64,000 nt of DNA. Source: Thermobifida alba. GTDB taxonomy: Bacteria > Actinomycetota > Actinomycetes > Streptosporangiales > Streptosporangiaceae. The stretch lies in contig NZ_CP051627.1 in assembly GCF_023208015.1 (NCBI RefSeq), forward strand, positions 1,426,001 through 1,490,000. The letters run 5' to 3'. A program made the translations under genes and the position numbers. Below, in pieces: positions 35,391 through 44,322 of this stretch (positions are counted from its first letter, which is position 1; the number at the start of each line of letters is the position of its first letter). Under the pieces are notes generated by a model, which was given only the letters and a program-made list of their open reading frames with translations, ran no database searches and was not told the origin of the DNA.

Positions 35391-38138
35391 TCAGGCGGCG
35401 CTGGTTCTCCCGCCGGACAGGCAGGCGTCCGGCTGCGCGCCGTCCTGCGCAGAAGCACGATCCTGGTCCAGCCAGGCGTCGGCCTCGGCCACCCCCGGGG
35501 TGTAGGAGCGCTCCGCGGCGATCTGGCGCGCCCGCTCGTGGAGGTAGCGTGCACGGGAGCGCTCACCGCGCGCGGCCGCGAGCCGGCCGAGGCGGAACAG
35601 CGTCGTGATGACGTCGACCCACAGGCCCAGTTCCTCGGCGGCCCGCAGGTCTTCTTCCAGCAGGTCGGTGAGTCCGGGGTCGTCGTGTTCGGTCTCCGCG
35701 GCCCGGGCCAGCGGCGCGTGCGCCCGCAGCAGCCCCCAGCGGTCCGCCAGTTCCCGGAAGATCTCGGCGCTGTGCCGGGCGTCGGCGCGCGAGGCGGGGA
35801 CGTCGCCGTCGTCGAGGCGGTGCCCGGCGCGCTCGGCCAGGGCCGCGGCCTCCGTCCAGCGGTCGCCGACCTTGCGGGCGTGCGCCAGCGCCTCCTCGAC
35901 GCGGCCGCGCCCGGCCTCCGACTCGCCGCCGCGGTAGAGGGCCGCCCCGGTGAACCAGAGCAGCCGGGCCTCCGGCTCCCCCGCCGTGCCGTCCTGGTGG
36001 TGCTCGCGGCCCTCGAAGGCCGCGAGCCAGCCCCCGGCGGCGTGCCGTGCGGGCGAGGCCGTGCCCGGCAACCGCAGTGCGGCCTGCAGCGAGCGCCGCG
36101 CCTCGGCCGTCCGGTTGCGCAGCACCCAGTACCACGCCATCGCGTTGACCAGCCGCAGCGCCGCCTCGGCGTCCTGGGCGCGCACCGCCAGCTCCAGTGC
36201 GTGGCGCAGGTTGACCGTCTCGGTGTCGAACCACGTCAGCGCCTCGCGCTGCCGGGCGCCCCGCAGCAGCGGGTCCCTGCGTTCGGCCTCGCGGGCGTGG
36301 AAGGCGATGAACCTGCGGCGCACCTCCGCTACTTCGCCGGTCTCCTCCAGCCTGTGGAGGCAGTACGCCGCGACCGACTCCAGCAGCCGGTACCGTTCGC
36401 CCTCACGCACCAGCAGCGAACGGTCGACCAGGCTGGACAGCACGTCGAGCACGTCGGTTCCGTCGGCGCAGACGGCCTGCGCCCCCTCAAGGGTGCACCC
36501 GTCCCTGTTGACCGCCAGTCGGCGCAGGACCCTGCGCTCCCGGCCGGTCAGCAGGTTCCAGCTCCAGTCGATCATCGCTCTGAGCGTCTGCTGCCGGCCG
36601 GGGCGGCCGCGTCCCGGCCCGGTCGGCAGAGTGAAGCGGTCGTCCAGGCCGGCGGCGATCTGCTCGGCGGTCAGCGCGCGCAGCCGGGCCGCGACCAGTT
36701 CGATGGCCAGGGGGATGCCGTCCAGGCGGCGGCAGATGGTGGCGACGGTGGGGGCGTTGTCCTCGGTCAGGGCGAACCCGGGGCAGGCGGCCTGGGCCCG
36801 TTCGACGAACAGCCGCACCGCGCTGGAGGAGGCGGCCATCTCCTCCGGGCCGCACGCGTGTTCGGGAAGGGTGAGCGGCGCCAACGCGAAGACGGTCTCC
36901 CCGGGGACGTTGAGCGCCTCCTGGGTGGTCACCATGACCCTTACCCCGTCGGCGGCCAGCAGTGCCCCGGTCAGCTCGGCGACCTGGGCCACCACGTGCT
37001 CGCAGTTGTCCAGGACGACGAGGGTCCGCCACCCCTCCAGGGCCCCGCGGAGCCACTCCACCAGGTCGACCGCGAAGTCCGCTGCCCCCTCGCACAGGCC
37101 CAGGGTCGCGATCACGCGTTCGGCCAGGTCGGCCGCTGTGGCTTTGCGGTCCATCCCGGCCAGTTCCACGATCCACACGCCGTCGCGGAAGTCTGCGACC
37201 AGTGACCGTGCCACGTCGATCGCCAGGCGGGTCTTGCCCACTCCGCCGGGACCGGTCAGGGTCACCAGGCGCGGGCCGTGGGATGCGGAGAGCGCCTCTC
37301 GGACGCACGCGCTCTCCGTCTCGCGGCCGATGAGCGCCGTCAGCGGACTGGGCAGGTTGCTGCGTGGGCGGTCCGCGACGCGCGGCAGCGGGACCGATCC
37401 CGACTCCTGGCGCAGGATCGAGGTGTGCAGTTCGCTGATGGCCGGGTCCGGGTCGACGCCCAGCTGGTCGCGGAGTCTGACGCGCAGGTCGTGGAAGACC
37501 CGCAGCGCCTCCCCCTGCCGTCCGGAGCGGGCCAGGGCCAGCATGTACAGGCCGTGCAGCCGTTCCCGCAGCGGGTTCTCCTCGACCAGTTCCCGCAGCA
37601 CGGCCAGCGCCGCGGCCCACTGTCCGGCTCCGATGCGCACCTGGGCCAGGCGCTCGGCCGCCTCGATTCTCAGCTCCTCCAGTCGCGCGGCCTCGGCGCG
37701 GACGAACGCCGCGTCGGCGAAGTCCGCGAAGGCCGGGCCCCTCCACAGGTCCAGCGCCTCGGTGAGCAGCCGGCCGCGCGCCTCAGGGTCCTCGGTGCGG
37801 TCCGCCTCCGCGACGGCCCGTCTGAAGCGGGCCGCGTCGAGCTCGTCGTCGTCGACGCGGACCCGGTAGCCGGCCGGGGAGCGCAGGATGCGTTCGGCGC
37901 CCAGCGCCCTGCGCAGCTGGGAGATCTTGGTCTGCAGGGTGTTGCGGGGCCGGCCGGGCGGGCGCCCCTCCCACAGGTCCTCGATGAGCTGGTCGGCGGA
38001 GACGAAACGGCCGTGGTGCGCCAGCAGGTCGGCCAGGACGGCCCGGACCTTCGTCTCGGTGATCGGGATCTGGCCGCCACTGGAATCCCACACCGTGAGC
38101 GAGCCGAGCACCCCAAAACGCATGCCCTCAGCATACAA
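35391..38138 (-). CDS. AfsR/SARP-type transcriptional regulator (BTAD, NB-ARC, TPR)
   Basis: A 915-residue STAND regulator. An OmpR-like winged helix (residues 1-95, RFGVLGSLTVWDSSGGQIP) precedes the BTAD domain (to about 250). The NB-ARC ATPase follows with Walker A TGPGGVGKTRLAIDVARSL, Walker B LVVLDNCEHV and MVTTQEA, and then TPR-like repeats from about 600. It resembles AfsR regulators that activate secondary-metabolism or export genes. ATG 38138 has GGGGG at proper distance; ATG 38123 is an alternative that starts at the conserved MRFGVLG. It is divergent from the MFS exporter, with heptamer repeats between them. Confidence 0.93.
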   Translation of the reverse strand: MYAEGMRFGVLGSLTVWDSSGGQIPITETKVRAVLADLLAHHGRFVSADQLIEDLWEGRPPGRPRNTLQTKISQLRRALGAERILRSPAGYRVRVDDDELDAARFRRAVAEADRTEDPEARGRLLTEALDLWRGPAFADFADAAFVRAEAARLEELRIEAAERLAQVRIGAGQWAAALAVLRELVEENPLRERLHGLYMLALARSGRQGEALRVFHDLRVRLRDQLGVDPDPAISELHTSILRQESGSVPLPRVADRPRSNLPSPLTALIGRETESACVREALSASHGPRLVTLTGPGGVGKTRLAIDVARSLVADFRDGVWIVELAGMDRKATAADLAERVIATLGLCEGAADFAVDLVEWLRGALEGWRTLVVLDNCEHVVAQVAELTGALLAADGVRVMVTTQEALNVPGETVFALAPLTLPEHACGPEEMAASSSAVRLFVERAQAACPGFALTEDNAPTVATICRRLDGIPLAIELVAARLRALTAEQIAAGLDDRFTLPTGPGRGRPGRQQTLRAMIDWSWNLLTGRERRVLRRLAVNRDGCTLEGAQAVCADGTDVLDVLSSLVDRSLLVREGERYRLLESVAAYCLHRLEETGEVAEVRRRFIAFHAREAERRDPLLRGARQREALTWFDTETVNLRHALELAVRAQDAEAALRLVNAMAWYWVLRNRTAEARRSLQAALRLPGTASPARHAAGGWLAAFEGREHHQDGTAGEPEARLLWFTGAALYRGGESEAGRGRVEEALAHARKVGDRWTEAAALAERAGHRLDDGDVPASRADARHSAEIFRELADRWGLLRAHAPLARAAETEHDDPGLTDLLEEDLRAAEELGLWVDVITTLFRLGRLAAARGERSRARYLHERARQIAAERSYTPGVAEADAWLDQDRASAQDGAQPDACLSGGRTSAA

Positions 38139-38156
38139 GTCGGCCCCCAGGGTCCC

Positions 38157-38185
38157 GTGCGCGTTCCGTGCGCGCCGCGTGCACG
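38157..38185 (+). promoter_or_regulatory. Three heptamer direct repeats at 11-bp spacing, probable SARP binding site
   Basis: GTGCGCG (38157), GTGCGCG (38168) and GTGCACG (38179) repeat with exact 11-bp periodicity, the geometry recognised by SARP winged-helix domains. They lie in the 101-bp gap between the divergent SARP and MFS genes, 55 bp before the MFS start. Confidence 0.6.
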
Positions 38186-38239
38186 CTCCCCTCGAAGCTG
38201 AGGCCGTTGCCCTGACGACACGAGTAAAGGAGCCGTGAC

Positions 38240-39817
38240 ATGACCCGCCCGAGCAGTGGCAGGGCAGGCCCCGCGGAATGGGCCGGTCTGGCCGTGCTGT
38301 CCCTGCCGACCGTTCTTCTGGGGCTGGACCTCACCGTTCTGCACCTGGCCCTGCCCTCCCTGGCGGTGGACCTTCGGCCCAGCGGCACCCAGGAGCTGTG
38401 GATCGTGGACGCCTACGGGTTCCTGATCGCCGGCTTCCTCATCACGATGGGCACGCTCGGGGACCGGATCGGCCGCCGCCGCCTCCTGATGATCGGCGGG
38501 CTCGCCTTCGTCGCCGCGTCGCTGACGGCCGCCTACGCGCCCACGCCCGAGGTGCTCATCGCCGCCCGCGCCGCGCTGGGCGTGGCCGGCGCCACGCTCA
38601 TGCCCTCCACGCTGGCGCTGATTAGCAACATGTTCCACGATCCCCGTCAGCGTGCGCTCGCGATCGGCCTGTGGGCTACCTTCTTCGCCGGCGGCATGGC
38701 GGCCGGGCCGCTGGTCGGCGGTGTGCTCCTGCAGCACTTCTGGTGGGGTGCGGCCTTCCTGCTGGCCGTTCCGATGATCGGTCTGATGCTGGTGCTGGCG
38801 CCGGTCCTGCTGCCGGAGTACCGCGCCCCGCAGAGCGGTCGCTTCGACCTGCTCAGTGTGCTCCTGTCCCTGCTGGCCATCCTGCCGCTCGTCTACGCGA
38901 TCAAGGAGTTCGCCAAGGAGGGGCCGGGCCTGCCGGTCCTCGCCGCCGTCGTGGTCGGCGCGGTCTTCGGCGTCGTCTTCGTGCGCCGCCAGCTCGTGGT
39001 GGCCAGTCCGCTTCTGGACGTGACCCTGTTCCGGAACCGTGCTTTCAGCGTCGCCCTGGCGATGATGCTGGTCGGCCTGGTGGGGGTCGGCGGGACCATG
39101 TTCCTCACCACGCAGTACCTGCAGCTGATCGAGCAGCTCTCGCCCCTGGCCGCCGGCCTGTGGTACGGGCCGCCCGCGCTGATGATGATGTTCTCCTCGA
39201 TCGTCGCGCCGGTGCTGACCCGCTGGGTCCGCCCCGGGTACGTGGTGGCGGGGGTGCTGGCGCTGTCCTCGGTGGGGTACGCGCTGCTGGGGCTGGCCGG
39301 CGCCTCCGGCGGGCTGTTCCTGGTGGTGGGGGCTTTCTGCCTGGTGTACCTGGGGCTGGGAGCGATCGCGGCGCTGGGCACCGACCTGGTGGTGGGGGCC
39401 GCTCCCCAGGAGAAGGCCGGGTCCGCCTCGGCCATGTCGGAGACCGTCCAGGAGCTCGGGCTGGCGGCCGGTATCGCCCTGGTCGGCAGTCTGTCCGCCG
39501 CGGTCTACAGCAGCAGGATGGATCCGGAGGCCCTCGCCGGGCTGCCGGCGGAGACGGCCCGGACCGTGGAGAACAGCCTGTCGGGGGCCACGTCGGTGGC
39601 CGAGGAGATCCCCGCGCCGGTGTTCGAGCGGGCCCAGGAGGCGTTCATCGCGGGGATGAACGCGGCTGGCTGGACGGGGGCCGTGGTCATCCTCGCCCTG
39701 GCCGCGGCCACCGCGGTGATGCTCCGCCACATCGGCGCCGACGCCGCTGGGGAGGAGCCGCCCGTCTCCGGCGGCGTCGAGGCGGCGGACCGCTCCGCCG
39801 TCGACCCCGCGCGGTGA
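38240..39817 (+). CDS. MFS drug exporter, DHA2 (14-TM, EmrB/QacA) family
   Basis: A 525-residue proton-coupled exporter of the inner membrane. The signature between TM2 and TM3, GDRIGRRRLLMIGGLAF, and the motif-C-like GLWATFFAGGMAAGPLVGGV are clear, and about 14 hydrophobic helices can be counted. ATG follows AAAGGAGCCGTGAC. It is divergent from the SARP regulator with a repeat-type binding site between, so export is probably induced by that regulator. The substrate is unknown; the neighbouring flavin monooxygenase operon may make it. Confidence 0.93.
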   Translation: MTRPSSGRAGPAEWAGLAVLSLPTVLLGLDLTVLHLALPSLAVDLRPSGTQELWIVDAYGFLIAGFLITMGTLGDRIGRRRLLMIGGLAFVAASLTAAYAPTPEVLIAARAALGVAGATLMPSTLALISNMFHDPRQRALAIGLWATFFAGGMAAGPLVGGVLLQHFWWGAAFLLAVPMIGLMLVLAPVLLPEYRAPQSGRFDLLSVLLSLLAILPLVYAIKEFAKEGPGLPVLAAVVVGAVFGVVFVRRQLVVASPLLDVTLFRNRAFSVALAMMLVGLVGVGGTMFLTTQYLQLIEQLSPLAAGLWYGPPALMMMFSSIVAPVLTRWVRPGYVVAGVLALSSVGYALLGLAGASGGLFLVVGAFCLVYLGLGAIAALGTDLVVGAAPQEKAGSASAMSETVQELGLAAGIALVGSLSAAVYSSRMDPEALAGLPAETARTVENSLSGATSVAEEIPAPVFERAQEAFIAGMNAAGWTGAVVILALAAATAVMLRHIGADAAGEEPPVSGGVEAADRSAVDPAR

Positions 39818-40648
39818 GAGCCGGAGATCCTCCGTCCGGTCGGGACCGGGCGGGGGTCAAAGGTGCACAGGGCCTGTGGCGGCAGGTTTCGTGGACCGCG
39901 GCGGGCCGGTACTGCCGGGGTGTCCAAGCACCCGCCTTTTTCTCGGCGGTCCTGCGGGCGGCCGAGAATCCGGGGTGGCCGGAATCCGGGGGTGTTCGGT
40001 CGCTCCAACTCACCCAGGAAGTTCACCGGCCCTCCCGGTCTCAGCCCGACGGTTCAAGGAACTGATCGGATCGGCCGAACACCGGGCACTCCGGCACCGT
40101 CGGCCTGGCCCCGGCGGCACCTTGCAGCGGTGCCCGCACCGCCCCCGAAAGCACCCTGCCCCTGCTGGAACGGGCCTCTGCGGCTGTTCACCGCGTTCAT
40201 CGGCTCACCTGGTCTACGGCACGGCCCACCGGCCCGGCCAGCCCTGACCGGCACCGTCGCCAGTCCGCCCGCGTACCGGCCTCCACCAGAGACGGGTGCG
40301 AACAGGTCATGGAAACCGGGATCGACGCCTGGGACGCACGGTGCACGCGGGGCCGTCACGCGCTTTCGGCCCTGCCTGGACGGTGCTCGGAACAGATCCG
40401 GCTGTTGACAGAGCGCCGTGTCCCCGATCTGCCATTCCCCGAGGCTCTTCATTCACCGAAGCGCTTCGACACGGCCACTGACGCAGCCTGCGTCAGGCCC
40501 CCTTCAGAGGACCTCCAGTCTCGTCGTCGTACTGCACAAGGCGAACACCTGCCTCAGGCCATCCCTCGAAGACGAGGGTTTCGGAGGATTCCAAGGAGCA
40601 CACCGTCCCTCCGCACTACACGCTTCACCAGGAAAGTCTCATGGGCCA
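39818..40648. other. 830 bp with no supported gene
   Basis: Several open frames exist on both strands but none shows codon bias, start signal or family motifs. Confidence 0.4.
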
Positions 40649-41024
40649 CTACTCGACAAAAATCTGCACCTTGCCCGGATGTTCTTGGTTGTCCGCGAAC
40701 AGGGAGACGTGGAACTTCCGGGGCACCCGAAATCTCACGTTGGCCTGCCCCCGGGATCGAATATCTCCATTTCTTCCACGTCGACGACCTCTTACCGAGA
40801 AAAAACCTCTCTGGGGAGCAGTGGATCCGGCCTTCCGTTCCAGACCTCAACTTCGACCTCCCCTTCGGCCGCGGAGGCGACGGGGAAGATGAAGGAATCC
40901 TCGTCTCTGAACCAGGACTCCCGTTCCGGGTCCCACTCGGAGACGCCCCCCAACTGTCGACCCCGGAAAGAACCAGGCATCCTTTGTGCGCCTCCCATCT
41001 GAACGAAATCCTCATATACGACAC
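40649..41024 (-). pseudogene. Frameshifted hypothetical gene, about 120 residues
   Basis: Read leftward, AAGGAGGT precedes a GTG start. The coding signal then runs VVYEDFVQMGGAQRMPGSF, GVSEWDPERESWFRDEDSF and EVEVEVWNGRPDPLLPREV, shifts frame at the T-run to VVDVEEMEIFDPGGRP, and shifts again to VRFRVPRKFHVSLFADNQEH with the end VQIFVE at a TAG stop. The three parts read as one small all-beta protein with three indels. No family was recognised with confidence; the size would fit a small inhibitor or immunity protein. Confidence 0.6.
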
Positions 41025-41149
41025 CAGCACCTCCTTTTTTCGCTTTTCTTGACAGGAAGGACGCTAATATCTCCTTGGTGGCCAGCACAACCACGAAGCG
41101 CAGGGGAACCATGAGAGAAACACCGGGATTTCGGGGGCCGAGCGCCTTT

Positions 41150-41622
41150 CTTGAAGCCCTGTGTGCCACTCCAGGCCAGAAAACGGCAACCGGCGATGTC
41201 GCCCCGGGGCCTGCCGGGGAGTGGTCCTGCCCACGGCCCTCCAGTCATACGGATCGTCCACCGCGTGCCGGCAGAGCTCGTGTTCGGAGTCGACGTCTTC
41301 CCAGAACACGAGACCACGCAACCCCAGCCTCCTCCCCGTTGCCAGAGCTCCCAGTAGGCCCGTACCCGTTCCCGAGGAGCGACTGTTCCCCATTCGCGGC
41401 TGTCCCGGCGTCGCTTCTGCCTTTTCGATGTGGTTGAGGATCCCCTCGGGGTGGCTGACGACGGCGAGGGCGTCGAGCACGAAAGAACCGGACCGCCCGT
41501 CAACGCCCTGTCGCCGCTGGGAGACCCGGCCCCTCCAGAAAGGTGACCCGCTCCCAGGGAAACTCCGGAGCATTCCCCCTCTCCGGGGGAGCGATGGACT
41601 CGAACCACTCCGCGCCCGTCAT
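41150..41622 (-). pseudogene. Frameshifted hypothetical gene
   Basis: From an ATG at 41622 one frame reads TGAEWFESIAPPERGNAPEF and FPWERVTFLEGPGLPA, then others give SFVLDALAVVSHPEGILNHI, REWGTVAPRERVRAYWELWQ and EDVDSEHELCRHAVDDPYDW. The strong codon bias of each part and their order show one decayed gene with at least three indels. It lies just upstream of the other frameshifted gene on the same strand, so the two may have been an operon. Family not recognised. Confidence 0.5.
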
Positions 41623-41871
41623 GGCTCAAACCATTCCAGCCACCACACCTCCGCAGTGCTTGGGTGCTCATTTCTTCGTTCGACAGACAACGTCAGGACG
41701 AAGGCCTCCACTCCCGCCTGCCTCCAGGGGCCTGTCCTCTCCGCTCCACTGCTTCGCGGAGAGGGGAAATTCGGTCACCAGTCACCGAACCGCCCCACAA
41801 ACACCTGGCCCGTCCCGCGGCAGGCTTCACAACTCCCCGGACTTTGCCGCGGGGCTGCCTATCATGGCCCT

Positions 41872-42267
41872 GTGAGCAGGACAACGCCCGCACGCGTTCG
41901 CCACCCGGTACCGGCCTGGGTGCGCCTGCTCCTGTTGCTCTCCGTGCTGTTCGGGTTCGGCGCCATGCACACCCTCGGCCACCACAACGCCCCCTCCGAG
42001 CGCCACCCCGTTCCCGTTGCCGCAGCGGCCGTGCACGCCGTACCGTCCGTGCACGACGCCTCCGACCTGCCCGACACCGACCCGACGTCGATGTGCCCGG
42101 CTCTCAACGTGACCGTGGTGGCGCTGCTGTCGCTGACCTCGGTGGCACTGCTGGCCTGGCCCGGCCTCCTCGCCCCTCCCCCGTCCTGGCTGCACCGGCT
42201 GGCCCTGCGCTTCGCCCCGCCGCCCCCTCCCCCTTCTCTGGCCCGTCTTCAGGTGCTGCGGATCTAG
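41872..42267 (+). CDS. DUF6153-like membrane protein
   Basis: A 131-residue protein with an N-terminal helix (VRLLLLLSVLFGFGAMHTLG), a His-rich periplasmic loop (HTLGHHN, VHAVPSVHD), a conserved Met-Cys (SMCPALN) and a second helix (VVALLSLTSVALLAWPGLLA). Proteins of this type are found upstream of DUF305 proteins in actinobacterial copper-resistance clusters. A GTG start at 41872 gives the shortest sensible N-terminus. It is probably co-transcribed with the DUF305 gene 127 bp downstream; a metal-binding role is inferred. Confidence 0.75.
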   Translation: MSRTTPARVRHPVPAWVRLLLLLSVLFGFGAMHTLGHHNAPSERHPVPVAAAAVHAVPSVHDASDLPDTDPTSMCPALNVTVVALLSLTSVALLAWPGLLAPPPSWLHRLALRFAPPPPPPSLARLQVLRI

Positions 42268-42394
42268 AAACCCCCTCGTCCGGGGTGACCTGTACCCGTG
42301 CGCCGTCACCTCCGGACACGATCCGTCCGCTTTCCACCGCCCCGACACCCCCGTCGTCGCGGGCGGACAACGACCCGAGAAGGACAGACCGATC

Positions 42395-43003
42395 ATGACC
42401 ATCCGCATGCGCGTGTTCCTGCTGGCCTCGTCCGCCGCTCTGCTGGTGTCGGCCTGCACCACCGGCCAGGAGACCGACACCCCGGCCCCGCCGACCGCCG
42501 AGCAGACCGCCACGGCCGAGTTCAACGAGACCGACGTGGCGTTCGCGCAGATGATGATCCCGCACCACGAACAGGCCGTGGAGATGTCGCGCCTGGCCGT
42601 CGAACGCGCCGGGGCGGACGTCAGGGAGCTCGCCGAGCAGATCGAGGCCGCCCAGGGACCGGAGATCGAGCAGATGACCACGCTGCTGGAGTCCTGGGGC
42701 GAAGAGCCCGCGGGTGGCGGCCACGGCATGCCGCACGCGGACCACGGCATGCCCGGCATGATGAGCGACGAGCAGATGACCGAACTGCGGGGCCTGCAGG
42801 GCGACGCCTTCGACACCCGGTTCCTGGAGATGATGATCGCCCACCACGAGGGCGCGGTGGAGATGGCCGAACAGGAACTCGCCGACGGCGTCAACCCCGA
42901 GGCCCGGCAACTCGCCCGGGACATCGTCGAGACCCAGGAGGCCGAGATCGAGCAGATGCGGGGCATGCTCGAAACCTCTTCCCCCGACAACGACGGCCGC
43001 TGA
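42395..43003 (+). CDS. DUF305 lipoprotein, likely copper-binding
   Basis: A 202-residue secreted lipoprotein: signal MTIRMRVFLLASSAALLVSA with the lipobox cysteine directly after. Two DUF305 repeats follow, FAQMMIPHHEQAVEMSRLAV and FLEMMIAHHEGAVEMAEQEL, each with the HH and Met residues typical of the family. A His/Met-rich linker (GGHGMPHADHGMPGMM) joins them. Such proteins bind copper outside the membrane. Its position near a CopB-type ATPase and DUF6153 protein supports a role in copper detoxification. Confidence 0.9.
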   Translation: MTIRMRVFLLASSAALLVSACTTGQETDTPAPPTAEQTATAEFNETDVAFAQMMIPHHEQAVEMSRLAVERAGADVRELAEQIEAAQGPEIEQMTTLLESWGEEPAGGGHGMPHADHGMPGMMSDEQMTELRGLQGDAFDTRFLEMMIAHHEGAVEMAEQELADGVNPEARQLARDIVETQEAEIEQMRGMLETSSPDNDGR

Positions 43004-43029
43004 CCGCCCGGTGGTGGACGCCGGTCGGC

Positions 43030-43538
43030 GTCCACCACCGGGGCCGACACAGTCCCGGCCCAGCGGCGGGGAGGCCAGCGCCTCCAGGGCATAGGCCAGG
43101 CGGGACAGCGCCAGTGCCGAGGGGGAGCCGCGGTCGTCGACCAGTTCGGGGATGACCGCCCGGACGGTGGGGGTGAAGGCGGCCGAGGCGCACTGCAGGA
43201 CGGCGATGAGCGCGTAGACCTGCCAGACCTGGGCGACCAGGGGCAGAGTGGCCACCGCCAGGGCCCGCACCGCGTCCAGGGCCACCACCAGCACGGCGCG
43301 GCGCGGGACGCGGGCCAGGGCCGCGATCAGCAGCGGGCCGGCGCCCACGTAGGCAAGCATCTTGATGGTCAGGGCGGTGCCACCACCTGTCTCCGGCCTG
43401 TTCCGGAGCCAGGTCGCAGGCCGGCAGCGCCGGGGCGACCGTGGCCAGCCCCGTGCCCGCCAGAGCTGTGACCTGGGCGTAGAACAGTCTGCGGTAGGAG
43501 CGGAAGTCCGCCAGTACCCGCCACACCGCGACCACCAC
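43030..43538 (-). pseudogene. MFS transporter fragment
   Basis: The first frame (from 43538) reads VWRVLADFRSYRRLFYAQVT and ALAGTGLATVAP. After a shift near 43400 it continues LTIKMLAYVGAGPLLIAALA, VLVVALDAVRALAVATLPLV and QVYALIAVLQCASAAFTPTV, then ends in EALASP. That is the first five helices of a major-facilitator exporter; the remainder is gone. It is divergent from an ArsR relic with a dyad between, so it was once a metal- or drug-responsive pair. Confidence 0.65.
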
Positions 43539-43560
43539 CTGCGAGGAGGAGAGACACCAC

Positions 43561-43577
43561 GCACATCATTGATGTGC
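43561..43577. promoter_or_regulatory. ArsR-type operator dyad
   Basis: GCACATCA and TGATGTGC form a perfect 8-bp inverted repeat with one central base. It lies between the divergent starts of the MFS and ArsR relics, where an ArsR/SmtB regulator would bind. Confidence 0.55.
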
Positions 43578-43589
43578 GCAGGTACGCAC

Positions 43590-44040
43590 ATGACTTCGTG
43601 CCGGGTGGGTTTCCCCCACCCCACCCGTCCCAGACTGCGCCCGTGCGCACCGGCGACGAGCAGGACATCCCAGCCTCGTGCACCCGACTCCCCCGGGCAC
43701 GGACAACTCGCCGTGGCCGCCGGAGTGTTCGCCCTGCTGTCCGCCCCCACCCGACTCCGCCTGCTGTGGACCCTGGCCGGAGGCGAGGCGGACGTGAGCC
43801 AACTGACCGAGGCCTGCGGCGCCTCACGCACCGCGCGGTCTCCCCGCACCCGGCCAAACTGCGCCTGGCCGGTCTGGTGGAGTCCCGCAAGCAGTCCCGG
43901 CACGTCATCCACCGGCTGCGCGACGGCCACCTGCACCGCCTGGTACCGGAGGAACTCAACCACGTCGTCACCGGCGAGCCCTTCCACGACTGCCCCCACA
44001 TCGGACGGGGCACGCCACTGCCCCGTGTGCGCCACCGACA
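43590..44040 (+). pseudogene. ArsR-family regulator, frameshifted
   Basis: From ATG 43590 the frame gives the first helices (AVAAGVFALLSAPTRLRLLW, GGEADVSQLTEACGASRTA). Near 43830 the frame shifts to VSPHPAKLRLAGLVESRKQS and HVIHRLRDGHLHRLVPEELN, which completes the winged helix. A single indel in the recognition helix region breaks it. It belongs with the divergent MFS fragment and the operator dyad; the proximity to the copper ATPase suggests a metal sensor, but no metal site can be assigned. Confidence 0.65.
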
Positions 44041-44322
44041 CACCGCTGCCGACCGCGGACGGCACCCGCCCCCACGACGCCCCGCACGAGCGTCCCCTCT
44101 CTGCCCCATCACCACGCCCCGTGTCCGCAACCACCCGGAGGCCGCCCTGCTCCCCCGCGTGCTGCCGGACCGCGGTCCGAACGGACCAACACCGCAGGGC
44201 GGTAGCAGGCCCCGACACCCCCGTCCGCGACGCCCCGGGCCCGGACACCGTCATCGTCACGCTCCCACACAGGCGCCCCGCACCAGCCCTGCCCCCACGG
44301 GATCCGCGTCCCAGGGGACGCC

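Noticed and set aside
35313-37869. Two long plus-strand frames over the SARP regulator
   Set aside because: The NB-ARC and BTAD motifs lie on the minus strand; these frames have no domain content.
41590-41622. GGTTCGAGTCC-like stretch on the minus strand suggesting a tRNA T-arm
   Set aside because: The flanking bases do not pair as a T stem and no acceptor or anticodon arm fits; the sequence codes for AEWFESIAPP in a decayed gene.
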